Assembly (NCBI GenBank): GCA_031002005.1
Contig: CM061920.1
Coordinates: 49,330,610-49,394,609 of the forward strand
Direction: 5' to 3'
From: Vandiemenella viatica
Lineage: Eukaryota > Arthropoda > Insecta > Orthoptera > Morabidae
Length of the DNA stretch: 64,000 nucleotides
Positions 32,165 to 43,003 of this stretch are shown one piece after another. The notes beneath the pieces are model-generated. The model worked only from the letters and a program-made list of their open reading frames with translations, made no database searches and was not told the DNA's origin. Position numbers and translations under genes: made by a program. How positions within the stretch are numbered: the first letter of the stretch is position 1; the number at the start of each line of letters is the position of its first letter.

Positions 32165-32848
32165 GTAGGTTAAAATGCAACATGTACAAGAAGGGACAAA
32201 CAATTTATTATTAGTTGTTAGTAATTTCATAAGCACCATGTTAGTGACACAACGTGTATCGCGTATAATACTCCCATTTAAGCTTCTGACTTTTGGAGAC
32301 AGCATATCTCGAGAAATAAATGAGATAGCGAAGATTTTTGTTTACTTTCAATTTCTCTCGTCGTATTACATAAGAATCTATTATCAAATTTGACTTTGGG
32401 TATAGTTTTCTTTTGAAGTTCAACCTAAAACCCCTCACTTTAGAGACAGTATATATCGAGAAATAAGCGAGATTTCCAAAGTTTTTCTTTATTTTCGATT
32501 TGTCTCGCCGTGTTACATAAATCCTAACACTAAATTTGACCTTCGGGAAATGTTTCTTCCTAATTTCAACCTAAAACACCTCACTTTTGAGACAGTGTAT
32601 CTCGAGAACTAAGCAGAATATCAAAACAAAATTATTCTTCATGTTTGGTCTGTCTCGTCGAGTTACATAATAATTCATCATCAAATTGCGGTGCCACCGT
32701 TGTCGTATGATTCCCTTGAGATTTTTGTGCCTATTCCCCGTATTTCTAGCCGACAAATATGGCGACCTCCCCACTTCTCTCTACCCGATGTCACTCCAGT
32801 GCGTGGTGAAGGTCCCTTGCGTCGTCTCCGTATATTCCTTCCTCCATG
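32165..32848 (-). mobile_element. CATGGAGG-family element, copy A (one end only)
   Basis: The terminal CCTTCCTCCATG at 32837-32848 and the subterminal segments (GTCGTCTCCGTATATTCC; GGCGACC near 32760; the ~152-bp tandem blocks with GAGACAGTGTATCTCGAGAA at 32588, 32437 and 32288) match the left end of copies B, C and D read in reverse. The opposite end is missing. No 8-bp duplication could be found, so this copy is truncated or rearranged near 32165. Confidence 0.7.
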
Positions 32849-32854
32849 ACTCGG

Positions 32855-32936
32855 ACTACTGTGGTGTTCAGCCGCTCGGACACTACAGAGTATCCGTCAC
32901 GCGACGCTGGGAATTGCGCACTGTGAAGAGGGCATT
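32855..32936. repeat. PIF/Harbinger right-end fragment
   Basis: GACTACTGTGGTG...GTCACGCGACGCTGGGAATTGCGCACTGTGAAGAGGGC then ATTA matches the right terminus of the Harbinger element at 33278-36240. Only the terminal ~80 bp are present, abutting copy A of the CATGGAGG family. (Motif given in two pieces: GGGAATTGCGCACTGTG and AAGAGGGC.). Confidence 0.65.
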
Positions 32937-33469
32937 AATTTTCTGGTTTACAGGAGCACTAACAACGATAAAAATTATATGTTTAAGAGTTATGGAAAAT
33001 TGATGTTTATCGCATTTTGTTAAAAAAAAAAAAAAGTATTCAGCGATACGTGTCTCAAATGGTTTCATCTAAAACACTTTCAGTTTCTAAACTGCGAGCA
33101 ATGAGTATATGATTGACCAATGAGTCTGAAGTGGCAAAAATAAGGAGGTACACGAGGTAATCCATCCCAGTCAGTCTCAGTTTCAACTGAATTTAGAAGT
33201 CGAAAGATGTGGTTTTGTTGAAGGTAAGCTGGTGCAAAATATAAATGAACCAGAAGGGAATATTTTGGAAACTGTAAGGCCCTCTTCACACTGCGCAATT
33301 ATGAGACGACGCGACTGAGATTTGAGTATCGTCAATTTGAGTCGCCTGCGAGTACGATACCCATAGGTGACCTAGTACTACACACTGAGGATACTGTGAA
33401 CCGACCGTGAAGCGATACAGTCTGCCACTAGCCGTGGTGAGCATTGTGGCTTCTGAGCGAGTTTTTCAT

Positions 33470-33650
33470 AATGTCAAGTGAAGATTCGTCAAGTGATGAT
33501 AATGTGTGTGTCACCTATTATTATTACAATTATTATAGAAAAAGAAAAATCAGAAGAATGTGGGGCCATCCATATATAGAAAGGAATGTTCACTGTCGTT
33601 TGATAATTATAAAACAATGTATGGAGTAATATGTGAAAATAACAAAACAA
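33470..33650 (+). pseudogene. PIF/Harbinger transposase, first ~52 residues
   Basis: MSSEDSSSDDNVCVTYYYYN then YYRKRKIRRMWGHPYIERNV, HCRLI. The acidic start, a run of hydrophobic or aromatic residues, a basic stretch and the W-x-HP(Y/L) motif are the standard N-terminus of PIF/Harbinger transposases. The frame ends at 33629 and no catalytic DDE region exists in this element. I prefer the methionine at 33470 over the upstream one because the family begins with a short acidic segment. Confidence 0.7.
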
Positions 33651-33699
33651 TTAGTTAAGTAAACGCAGTTTTAAAATGAAGTACTTAATTAAATAAATT

Positions 33700-34207
33700 G
33701 TATCATGGAAGTTTCGTTTTGGGAGTCTAGCTGTTTTTGTCTGGAGAAACTCCATGAATGTGGTATCTACATCAGTGGTTGATATTCCACGTTTAGTGCC
33801 AGGTCTCTTTTTATTTTGGTTGGAGGGCTGAGGTTGTCCAGTTGGTGGATGACACAGTGGTAATTGCTGGATATTGATTGATGGTGGCTTCTGTGAAGAT
33901 AGGTCCATACTGGAAGCCGATTGTTGTGGTAGGGATGGGGGGAAGGGTGATCTTCTGAGATCAACCTGGGTTTTCCAGAATGTCATCGACACTTTCGTCG
34001 AATTCAGGGTGAGGTAATTGTAAGATCGACGGCACATTTCCAGGGGCAGCAGGTGTGTTCGTCTTCACGAATGGTTGCGCAAATTTAATTGCTTCCATTA
34101 AGTATTACATTTTTCTTTTCTTTGATCCTGAGCCAGAAGGTAGAGGGGTCTCAAATGTCGAACAAAAACTGACCTCAAGTTCTTCCACCTTTCTTTACAT
34201 AGTGAAG
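33700..34207 (-). pseudogene. MADF-protein exon 2 of Harbinger element (frameshifted)
   Basis: After TTTCAG (34208-34213 on the minus strand) the frame reads ASLCKERWKNLRSVFVRHLR, completing the MADF domain started in exon 1. A one-base shift then gives PLPSGSGSKKRKM and, in other frames, NVPSILQLPHPEFDESVDDI and TTFMEFLQTKTARLPK, a weak BESS-like tail. MADF proteins are the accessory DNA-binding ORF2 of Harbinger elements, which bring transposase to the nucleus and termini. The frameshifts indicate it is inactive. Confidence 0.7.
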
Positions 34208-35874
34208 CTGAAACATAAACGAAAGTAACCTGACAGTGATGGTAAATAATAGCAAATAACGATCATTTATGAAATTTTGATATTGAAACTAGTAACAGAG
34301 ATATTAAACTAATGAAAAAAAAATCAACGTCCAAGGTACCTAACGCGGTGTTAATTACATTTTCTGACAATTAGTTAGGATTGCCACCCATACTCTGTAG
34401 TAGAGTATTGTACTCTCTTCAGATGGTGTGCTCAATAATCTATGAAATTAACAGAGTACGTTAAAATACTCCTTTTAGCCAACACGCATTCTCATCTCGC
34501 TGGTTGACTTTATAGATACGAAAATATCATCAGAACGGAACCGTGGGATTTGTCCGCTACTTTGCCGCATTCGACCGATAACTTAACAATACCTTCTCCT
34601 GTTTTGGGCAATTTGGCCGCAGTCAGCTGACCACGTACTTTCTGTTCAAATAGTTTATTCTTTTGTGGTCAATGCCCCTGGCCCATTGATTTTATTCGTA
34701 CATTGTGTAATTGTGTTGTGTACATATCCAAATTATCACCTATTAGATATCAACATTTTGTGTGTGCTTTTGTAGCTTTAAAACTGCAAATTGCTATGGA
34801 TCATTTCATATGAAGAAAAATACTGCTAAATGAGTTTCTTGGAAAACTCGATGATAAAAATTTTACTGATTTGTCAACTTCTAAAAAAAATGCCAGTACA
34901 TATTCAATAAAAGTGAAGATTTTTCATTAAAATAATTTCTTTTACCCGTACTGGCCAGTTCTACCAGTACATCCATTGAGAGAGAGTTTTCTCTGTCATG
35001 AATGCAAAGAGGAGAAATGAAACAAACAAAACTTCGCTCAACTTATTGAAGTATTAGTTCATCATATATTTTTATTTAAATATAGACTTTACATATGCTG
35101 TCGAAATGTTTAGAAAAAATAAGTATTTGTTGAATGTCTCAAATAGCAATGAAAAATACGCGTTCAAGCACTAACAAAAATCGTACTCTTTTTTTTTTTC
35201 CATACAGCGTACTGTATTTTTACCATTCCAAAACATAAACGTACTCACATTGTTCCAAAGAAAGGTGGCAACCCTACAGTTAGTATCTTGATTTAACACA
35301 ATGCACCAAAAAATATTTAATATTTACCACCGACTAGCCTACGTAAGATCCCATATTCTCATAGTTCATAATTATAACTTCTTAAATTTCTTGACAAATG
35401 ACAACTAACAAAAAAATAAATATAACTTCATTTTTTACTAAACTGTTTGTTGATTGTTACAAAAATGCTTGATGTTGAATAATTTGCTTGTTGACTATAT
35501 GATGGAGACTGATTGCTCTCTCCTTCCCTTAAACTTAATAATATTACGATTATTATCCCTACAGTGAGTACTCAGAGAACGTAACAATGTAGCATTGTCA
35601 AAATCTTGCACAACAATCTATAGACGCCAAATATTAAATTAAACGAGATTGAAATAGTTTTAAATTATAAAGAACATTACTGATTACAAGTTCTGACAGT
35701 TAAATAAATGACGAAAACAGTATAAACTACCATTGATACTCCGCAAACTTTCCGCAATGCTTCAAAATGAATCTAAGTAACTTAATTGAATTTAAATTGT
35801 TTAATAAGAACGAGAATAGAAACAAGAAGGTGTCAAACGGAATTATAAAGTAATTAGTTGTGCCATACACATAC
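34208..35874 (-). other. Intron of the Harbinger MADF gene
   Basis: Minus-strand GTATGT at 35874 to TTTCAG at 34208. Both sides join in phase 1 and give a continuous MADF domain. More than half of its length is the hAT insertion at 34376-35276. Confidence 0.65.
34376..35276. mobile_element. hAT-type non-autonomous element, 901 bp
   Basis: The ends are TAGGATTGCCACC and GGTGGCAACCCTA (inverted, one mismatch), flanked by 8-bp CAATTAGT/CAGTTAGT (34368-34375, 35277-35284; 7 of 8 match). TAGGGTTGCCA termini are common among hAT elements. Inner sequence is AT-rich with no transposase. TACTCTNNGT and related subterminal motifs occur near both ends. Confidence 0.8.
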
Positions 35875-36022
35875 CTGACTTTTTCATCTGCTTCCCCACT
35901 TCAGCCCAACTCTTTTCCACGACGTCCTTCCTCGAATACTGAGGCAAACTGTAACTATACGGTTCAGGATGTTTCTCAATTTCACTCACAAACTTCATAT
36001 TGAATGCGTGATCATCCGCCAT
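35875..36022 (-). CDS. MADF-protein exon 1 of Harbinger element
   Basis: MADDHAFNMKFVSEIEKHPE then PYSYSLPQYSRKDVVEKSW and AEVGKQMKKS: the first two-thirds of a MADF (Myb/SANT-like) DNA-binding domain with its tryptophan and tyrosine landmarks. The frame is open from ATG at 36022 to a donor TCAG|GTATGT, ending in phase 1, and fits exon 2 exactly. It lies ~220 bp inside the right TIR. This exon is intact, but exon 2 is broken, so I regard the gene as dead. Confidence 0.75.
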
Positions 36023-36240
36023 GTTTCACAAGACTCGCCAGAGACGCGACTGTCCGACTTCCTTGCAGGTCGCCTGGGACTGGTAGGATACCCGTAGGAT
36101 ACGCGTAGGATACGCATCTCTTGGGAGTGGCGCCGTTTGTGCCTCCCCATTACACAACATTGGAAGTGATTTACTGGATACTCTCAAGATACTAGAGTCT
36201 CCATCGCGTCGCTTGGTAATTGCGCAGTGTGAAGAGGGCC

Positions 36241-36909
36241 TTAGGGTAAAGATTATTCTCGGTGATAGCGGTGAGAATTTGCGTGTCTGAATTGTCAAGA
36301 GAAATCTTCGTTAAAATAGTACTTGTAAACCTTCGCAGTGAGTAGTCTGAGGGCCAATAAACGGTTTGAGTGCTGTTTTTGTGATTCGTGTATAAATAAC
36401 TTAAAATTCGTGAGAGTTGTTCAAAAGGCGACCGTCTTCAATACCTTCGGTGAAAGATTCTTATAGAAATTGATGCTCCAAATATAAACCTGTTAAAACT
36501 CATTAGATAACGGTCGGGCAATGCAGAAGCGATACAATAATTTTTAAAAAAGAGAAGCCAAAGACAAGCCCATTACAGTGTCATTCTTAATGTAGTGTTT
36601 ACTTGTGCCTATATCATGTTTTTCGTTGCTGCAGTCCACCTGTATTTAACTTTGATAAATAATGGATTTTATTTTGCTATTATTTTCATTTTAAAACCAT
36701 CGAAAAAAAGTCACAAAGAAATAAAATATGCTCCCTCAACTACATAGATGGATTAAGCTACTTGAAAGCAAAGATTGTGAGTAGTAAATGCAGTGTAAGG
36801 TGAAGTGGAAGTGAGAAGAGCCACAAGTCTGCTATTCTATATTCTGATGAATTACTATGGCTGATTTAGTATCAGAATATTAATTGTTTGAAGATCACAT
36901 AATAATATA
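36241..36909. other. No gene recognised
   Basis: AT-rich, no open frame or repeat boundary I can support. Confidence 0.5.
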
Positions 36910-37156
36910 AATTTTTTTTTTTTTTAGCTGCTTAACGTCTCCTATAACAACTAGGTCTTTAGAGACGGGAAAGGATGGGGGGCAAGGAATGGGAAGGAAT
37001 TCGGCCATGGCATTTTGAAGGAAGCATCCCGGCATTCACCTGGAGTGATTTGGGGAAACCATGGAAAACCCAAATCTGGATGCCCGGACGGGGATTCGAA
37101 CCGCCGTCCTCCCGAATGCGAGGCCAGAACGCTAACCGTTACACCACCACGCTCGG
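36910..37156 (-). repeat. SINE, young full-length copy
   Basis: Reverse copy with T15 start, AGGTCTTTAGAGACGGGAAA, GGAATTCGGCCATGGC, ATTTGGGGAAACCATGGAAA, GGGGATTCGAACCGCC (box B), GCTAACCGTTACACC (box A) and CGCTCGG at the end. The flanks TAATAATATAAA and TAATAGTATACA look like an imperfect target duplication. Confidence 0.88.
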
Positions 37157-37706
37157 TAATAGTATACAAAAGGATCACAATGAAAGAGGATTGTGTATCT
37201 TTTATTTAAACAGTAATAACACCTACACAGGTGACATAAAGAAGATATTTAACAGGTCACTGAGTAGGTAATAGGTATGAGAGATTCAAAAAACACTGGC
37301 AGTCAGAGGGAACGAAGTTTGGCGCCTACCAGACGGCCGTGAATAACGGTATGTTCTCCTGCGCTAGGATTTAGGGAGGCACTACTATTGATCGATATAT
37401 AAAGTCGAAAGTAGTGGCTAGATGTGTGCATAAAGCTCTTTTTCATTAACACTTCATTCTGCATTTCATTTTATTTTATAACGGCTTTTTTAACTGCTAC
37501 AAAATAACAAACAGTTATTTCTATCCTACGTAAAATCTGCGAACACACCATTAAACACCTTACTGAGAAACTCTGTACTGTTGTTGAAAATTATAGGAAT
37601 TTACGCAAAATCAACCACGCTCCAAAAAGTAGCAAATAGCAATGAGGTGCTTACAAATTTCTATTTAACGGCATCACCCTCAAACATAGCAGAATAGCAA
37701 TACGAC

Positions 37707-37711
<5 letters not shown>

Positions 37712-37740
<29 letters not shown>

Positions 37741-37973
37741 GTAACTGCTTTACTTCTCTTTTTAACATCGAGGTCTTTAGAGACGGGAAAGGATGGGGGC
37801 AAGGAATGGGAAGGAATTCGGCCATGGCCTTTTGAAGGAAGCATCCCGGCATTTGCCTGGAGTGATTTGGGGAAACCATGGAAAACCCAAATCTGGATGC
37901 CCGGACGGGGATTCGAACCGCCGTCCTCCCGAATGCGAGGCGAGAACGCTAACCGTTACACCACCCCGCTCGG
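37712..37973 (-). repeat. SINE, youngest copy, with exact target duplication
   Basis: Reverse copy with an unusually long T-run (37712-37740), then the full body and tRNA head ending CCCGCTCGG. Exact 13-bp duplication AATACGACATCAA at 37699-37711 and 37975-37987. Differs from 36910-37156 at only a few percent of positions. Overlapping open frames are shadows of the SINE. Confidence 0.92.
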
Positions 37974-37987
37974 TAATACGACATCAA

Positions 37988-38409
37988 AAGTGGCTACAAA
38001 AATAACAGTTACAGACATTATCTACAATTTCTTCTTTAATGTCTAGCAAGTAGCAACAATCAAGTGACAATGTTACCATTATCTGATGAAAATACTGAGA
38101 TCAGCAGCAATTTAAATAAGATGTTAGAAACATGCATAAAAAAAATCCTAAGTGGGCAGCTTAAATGACGGGTAAATATAGTTTGTTGTTTGAAACTAAT
38201 CAACTTGTGGTAGAAGTGCTACACTAAAACAAATATAACAATATGAGTTAACTACTTAAATAAATTTAGAAATAAACTGAGCTGTAATTAAAGAATTTTT
38301 CAGACTGCTGAATAATTTCGTAAAGTTTTGTGGAGCTTTGTAAACATTTATTTTGATCTGAAAGAAAATGTACTGATTTATATTTTCACGTGGTGTGTTC
38401 AATAAAGCT
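37988..38409. other. No gene recognised
   Basis: AT-rich sequence between the young SINE and a short LINE tail; nothing supported on either strand. Confidence 0.5.
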
Positions 38410-38567
38410 GTTTTAATTTAATTTATTTTTATTACAATGGAGCGCACGCTCTTGTGGCAATTACCTTACAAACCCATCTTCCCCCCCCCCTCCCCTTTCC
38501 TGCACCCTCATACATTTGCCCTCTACAAATTTCTACTTTAAATTCTTTCTATGTTTTTGGTAAATGG
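38410..38567 (-). repeat. LINE 3' tail (family of 58380-60288), short copy
   Basis: On the minus strand: GGCAAATGTATGAGGGTGCA, then GGTTTGTAAGGTAATTGCCA and CTCCATTGTAAT followed by (AAATTA)n. Only the last ~150 bp of the LINE are present. The sequence beyond 38567 is unrelated. Confidence 0.75.
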
Positions 38568-39163
38568 ATCCGCGATTGCATTAGACGAATGGAAAAAGCG
38601 GAGGCCTCTGCGTTTCTTCTGATAGAACTAGGATCCACTAGCCTACAAAAATATTTAGCGGCTAACTGAAGTAAAGTTTTATAAATTACTTGAAGTGGTT
38701 GCTCCTCAACTTAAGAAAAAGATACACTGATAAGAGGTGGGATTCAATGTGATACGAAACTAAAAATTAACTTGTGTTACATGACAAGTGGTGATAGCGT
38801 GAAGTCTGTGGATTATTTATTCATAGCTAATTTACTTTCTCTAAACATCCTTAATGTTTTTAATTTTTTTTATGTTCGCCAAATGGAATGATAAATCCAG
38901 TTTCATTGAATTCAATAAATAACCTATTCAAACGATTTTTTTTTTCGCGCATTCTTGTTCATTTATTTATTGTTATTGGTGTGCAACAGTCCTTCATATT
39001 TCCGATAAACATAAAAGAACATAAAACCATTGGCCACATTTTATTCCCGGTTTTCCATTATGAGAAAGAATTTCATGGAACAAGTCCCAAAACGGTGAAC
39101 GCTATTACTGACAACAATAAAAAGACCAGCGATTGAGCTGTCAGACGAGGCGACATCAGCGCT
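38568..39163. other. No gene recognised
   Basis: A GGATCC...GGATCC stretch (38566-38636) with an open frame has no recognisable product. The remainder is AT-rich. The segment 39100-39163 was contiguous with 42168 onwards before copies B and C inserted. Confidence 0.45.
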
Positions 39164-39171
39164 GTGTACCG

Positions 39172-40591
39172 CATGGAGGAAAGAAATATATGGAGACGAG
39201 CAAGGTCCTCTTCACCACACATTGAAGTGACGCCGGGCGGAGAGGAGTGGGGAGGCGTGGCCGCCATATTATCTATCCATACAGACAAGGGAAATATGTA
39301 CAAAAACCTCAAGGTGACTCTAGGATAAACGGACGCCGCAATCTGATGATGGATTATTATGTACCTATATGAGACAAATAAAAAAGGAAGAATAAAATTT
39401 TTTGATATCCTGCTTATTTTTCGAGATATTCTGTCTCAAATGTAAGATTTTTTTGGTTGAAATTCAGAAGAAAAAATTGGTCAAAGTCAAATTTGATGAT
39501 GGATTCTTATTTTTAAAAATGAGACAAATAAATAATAAAAATTTTCGATATCTTGCTTAGTTTTCGGGATATACTTATCTAAAAAGAGAGGTCGTTAGGC
39601 TGAGATGCTATCTGGACCAGAAAAAGTCGCGAAATTTACAAGGAACTACACGCTGAATATGCACAATAGGTGTTTATTTTCTTCCTAGCGGTTGCTGTCA
39701 AGATGAAATAAGGTCTGGATCAGAAGAACTCATCTAAAGCACAAGGAACTATACCTGCAGGTGATGTCTGACACTGTATCTAGAGAACTAGGCGAGATAT
39801 CAAAAAATTTTACTCTTTGCTTTCATGGAGATTTAAAAGAATTCATCATCAGATTGTGGCGCCATGGTAATGATAGAAATTCCCTCAAAAGATATTTTAC
39901 TATTGGTGGCCTACATAAATTCACCAGCAATATCAGTAAATTTATCTTGTTACCCCCAATTAAGCATTGGGGGTAACAACATCGTTTGCTTCATCAGGAT
40001 TCCTAGATTGCATAGCATAATTTAACACATTTAATTTCATCATACACTGTCGGTATAAACTGCAACCAGACGAAAGAAAGCGCAATACTAAATTCACTGA
40101 ATCGCGATATAAAAATCACCCCTTTAAATCTCATTTTCAACACTCGTTAAAAAGTAATGCTAGTCTATTATATGCAAAATAGCAAGGTATGATGATTTTC
40201 TACACTACATCAAACAAAAATTTGAGACAATGTCATCCTATTGAGAGCTATGACTAGATATTTATAGACAGACACCAAACTTGCGAATACCTACTGCACA
40301 CTTCAAGAATAATAATCACAATGCAACTTACTTATGAAATGATATTCTAGGTTCTTTCCTATCGGGCCTGTTTGTGCAACCGTAAGCAGCACAAGATGGC
40401 ATTATAAAAAACTTAGACACATTAGAAAATGAAATAATCACATCATCAAATACAATGTGAACATAGCAATTGTATGGATACGTAAATATGGCCGCCGCCG
40501 CCGCCGCAGCGCATGCACAGTATCAGCCGAGAGTTTAGAGGCGGCGTCGCAGAAAAAGTGCTATTTCGTCTCCATATATCTTTCCTACATG
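39172..40591 (+). mobile_element. CATGGAGG-family DNA element, copy B (1,420 bp)
   Basis: Starts CATGGAGGAAAGAAATATAT and ends ATATCTTTCCTACATG (inverted). Its 8-bp duplication GTGTACCG is at 39164-39171 on the left. On the right it is found intact at 42160-42167, displaced because copy C inserted into the junction. No transposase. Inside are two ~152-bp tandem blocks near the left end, a perfect hairpin (39947-39979) and a (GCC)n stretch near the right end. TIR CATG... plus an 8-bp duplication fits P-element or hAT types; P is favoured. Confidence 0.85.
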
Positions 40592-40596
40592 GTGTA

Positions 40597-42156
40597 CATG
40601 GAGGAAGGAAATATATGGAGACGACGCAAGAGACCTTCACCACGCATTGAAGTGAAGCAGGGCGGAGGAGGAGTGGGGGGGGGGGGCATGGCCGCTTCCA
40701 TACAGACACGGGGAATATGTACAAAAACCTCAAGGGGACTCTAGGATAAACGTGACGCCGCAATCTGGCGATGGATTATTATGTAACTAGATATGACAAA
40801 TAAAAAATGAAGAATAAAATTTTTTGATATCCTGCTTAGTTTTCGAGATATTCTGTCCCAATTGTGAAATGGTTTTGGTTGAAATTCTGAAGAAAAAATT
40901 GGTCAAAGTCAAATTTGATGATGGATTCTTATTTAAAAAGACGAGACAAATGAAAAATAAAGAATAAAAATTTTCGATATCTCACCTAGTTCTAGAGATA
41001 TACTGTATCAAAAGTGAGGTGTCTTGAGTTGAAACGGAGAAGAAAAATTTCGCAAAAGTTAAATTTAATGATCGATTCTTATGTAACACGACGAGACAAA
41101 TCGAAAATAAAGAATAAATTTTTTCGATATCTTGCTTAGTTTTCGGGATATACTGGGATTGGGTTGATATGCGGCCTGGACCAAAAATTAATTCTGCCAT
41201 AGCTACAATGAATTACATGCAGAATGGATATTTCAGTTTTTTTTACTACCACTTGTGGTTAGGTTGAAATGCGGCCTAGACCAGAATAAAAATAGTTATC
41301 TTGTTAACATACATCGTAAGCTTAATTGGAAATGGCTGGAAGTAGTTTCCATCGTGATATACATTTTGTCACTAACTTGGTTCTCATGAAATTACTAACC
41401 GTAATAGATAAATTCTTTGTCCGTCATGGAACAACAAAACCATTCTGGTACAGTCGTACAGACTGCATTTAGACCTAACCACAATCTCCATTAAATTGTC
41501 GCTACAGAATCAAACTATGTAGACATACCCACACACGCGTATTTGTATCGCAAACTGTATTTGCAGTAAAAACATCGTTTGCTTCATCAAGATTCCTAGA
41601 TTGCATAGCATAATTTAACACATTTCATTTCATCATACAGTATAAACTGCAACGTGACGAAAGAAAACGCAATACTAAATTCAATGAATCGCGATGTAAA
41701 ACACATCCCCTTAAATCTCATTTTCAATACTCGTTAAAAAGTAATGCTAGTCTATTATGTGCAAAATAGCAAGGTATGCTGATTTTCTACACTACACCAA
41801 CAAAAATTTGTAACAAAGTCATCCCATTGAGAGCTATGACTAAATATTTATAGACAGGCAGCGAAGTTTGCAACTTCTACACCTCACTTCAACAATGATA
41901 ATTAGAATTCAACTTACTTATGAAATTATATTCCAGGTTCTTTCCTGTCTGGCCTATTTGTGCAACCGTACGCAACACAAGTTGGCATTATAAAACACTT
42001 ATACACATTACAAAATGAAATAATCACTACATCTAACACAATGTGAACATCGCAATTGTTTGGAAGCGCAATATCGCCGCTGCCGCCACTGCGCATGCGC
42101 GAGCCTGCTTCACCGATTTAACGTTACTTCTCCTCCATATATTTCCTTCCTCCATG
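40597..42156 (+). mobile_element. CATGGAGG-family DNA element, copy C (1,560 bp)
   Basis: Perfect 24-bp TIRs: it begins CATGGAGGAAGGAAATATAT and ends with the exact inverse. Perfect 8-bp duplication ATGGTGTA (40589-40596, 42157-42164). The left duplication includes the last three bases of copy B, so C landed on B's terminus. Inner structure: GC-rich subterminal region (AAGCAGGGCGGAGG), three ~152-bp tandem blocks (to ~41180), then AT-rich sequence shared with B and D, then a GC-rich right end (GCCGCTGCCGCCACTGCG). No open frame longer than chance. Confidence 0.92.
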
Positions 42157-42207
42157 ATGGTGTACCGGCGACTGGGTGCATGACGGCCACAATCAAGCAC
42201 TACTAGC

Positions 42208-42617
42208 CAGAGATGTGACTTATTTGAGATACAAGTATTTCAAATACAGACACAAAATACGCATTGACATCACAGAATCAACTGGCAGCATCGCTGACTT
42301 AGAAATACTTCAGTACTTAAATAACAAGGACAAGCTCCTAAACATTTTAAATGTTTAACAATAAAATGTTTTTAAATTATATCACCTATTTCTCGAATGC
42401 AGCGATTGACGAACAAATATGTTTAAAAATAAAAAAAATACATTATATAAAAAGTATTTTAACATGAAAAAGTATTTGGAAAATACGTATTTTGTATCTT
42501 GTATTTCAAATACCATTTCCATAAGTATCTTCTATCTGATACCTCAAATCCATTACTTGAAAGTATTTTGTATCTTGTATTTCAGATACTTTTTGTAAGG
42601 TATCTTGTACATCTCTG
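42208..42617. mobile_element. hAT-type MITE, 410 bp
   Basis: Ends CAGAGATGT and ACATCTCTG. The interior is full of near-palindromic AAGTATTTCAAATAC / GTATTTCAAATACC units on both sides, a known style of hAT MITE. The flanks CTACTAGC and TTAGTAGC match at 6 of 8 positions, so the duplication is imperfect. No coding capacity. Confidence 0.7.
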
Positions 42618-42639
42618 TTAGTAGCCATGAGAATTGAAC

Positions 42640-42785
42640 ATGTTCAAATGGAATCGCTGCTATATTTTTGATAGCTGCTAGTCCAGTCAGTAGCAGAGAT
42701 TTCCTTGTCAAACGAAGCGATTAATTGCTTCTATTCAAGTAGCAGCGACAAAAATCGCCCCGTGTGACCGAACCTTACCACTCTA
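42640..42785. repeat. Possible MITE end (PIF/Harbinger-like)
   Basis: AGCAGCGACAAAAATCGCC then CCGTGTGACCGAACCTTA reads outward as TAAGGTTCGGTCACACGG, a terminus style of Harbinger-type MITEs. The opposite end was not found. Confidence 0.3.
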
Positions 42786-42858
42786 GACAGCACCGACATT
42801 TTTCTTATTGTTGTAACTCGATTAACGTGAGTTCAAACGGCACCGCACACACTAGCTA

Positions 42859-43003
42859 TGCATACACACACACATTTGTGCGCCAGCAATTCCGTGGCGA
42901 TCCATATAGTCGATAAAATGTGTATGTTAGGCATACACACACACATTTTTGCGCCAGCAATTCCGTGGCTATCCATATAGACGATAAAATGTGAGTGTTA
43001 ATT
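42859..43003 (+). repeat. 73-bp tandem repeat, two copies
   Basis: GCATACACACACACATTT starts at 42859 and again at 42932. The two 73-bp units share GCGCCAGCAATTCCGTGGC and ATCCATATAG and differ at about five positions. No function seen. Confidence 0.85.

Larger units (their letters stand above)
33278..36240 (-). mobile_element. PIF/Harbinger transposon, internally deleted, two ORFs
   Basis: Terminal inverted repeats GGCCCTCTTCACACTGCG at both ends (about 24 bp, perfect over the first 23). The flanks are TAA on the left and TTA on the right, close to but not an exact TWA duplication. As in complete PIF/Harbinger elements there are two convergent genes: a transposase start on the plus strand and a MADF-domain DNA-binding protein on the minus strand. 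Most of the transposase is deleted. A 901-bp hAT element sits in the intron of the MADF gene. Confidence 0.85.

Noticed and set aside
33300..33440. Promoter of a host gene upstream of the MSSEDSSSDD start
   Set aside because: The sequence is subterminal Harbinger DNA and the downstream frame is a truncated transposase.
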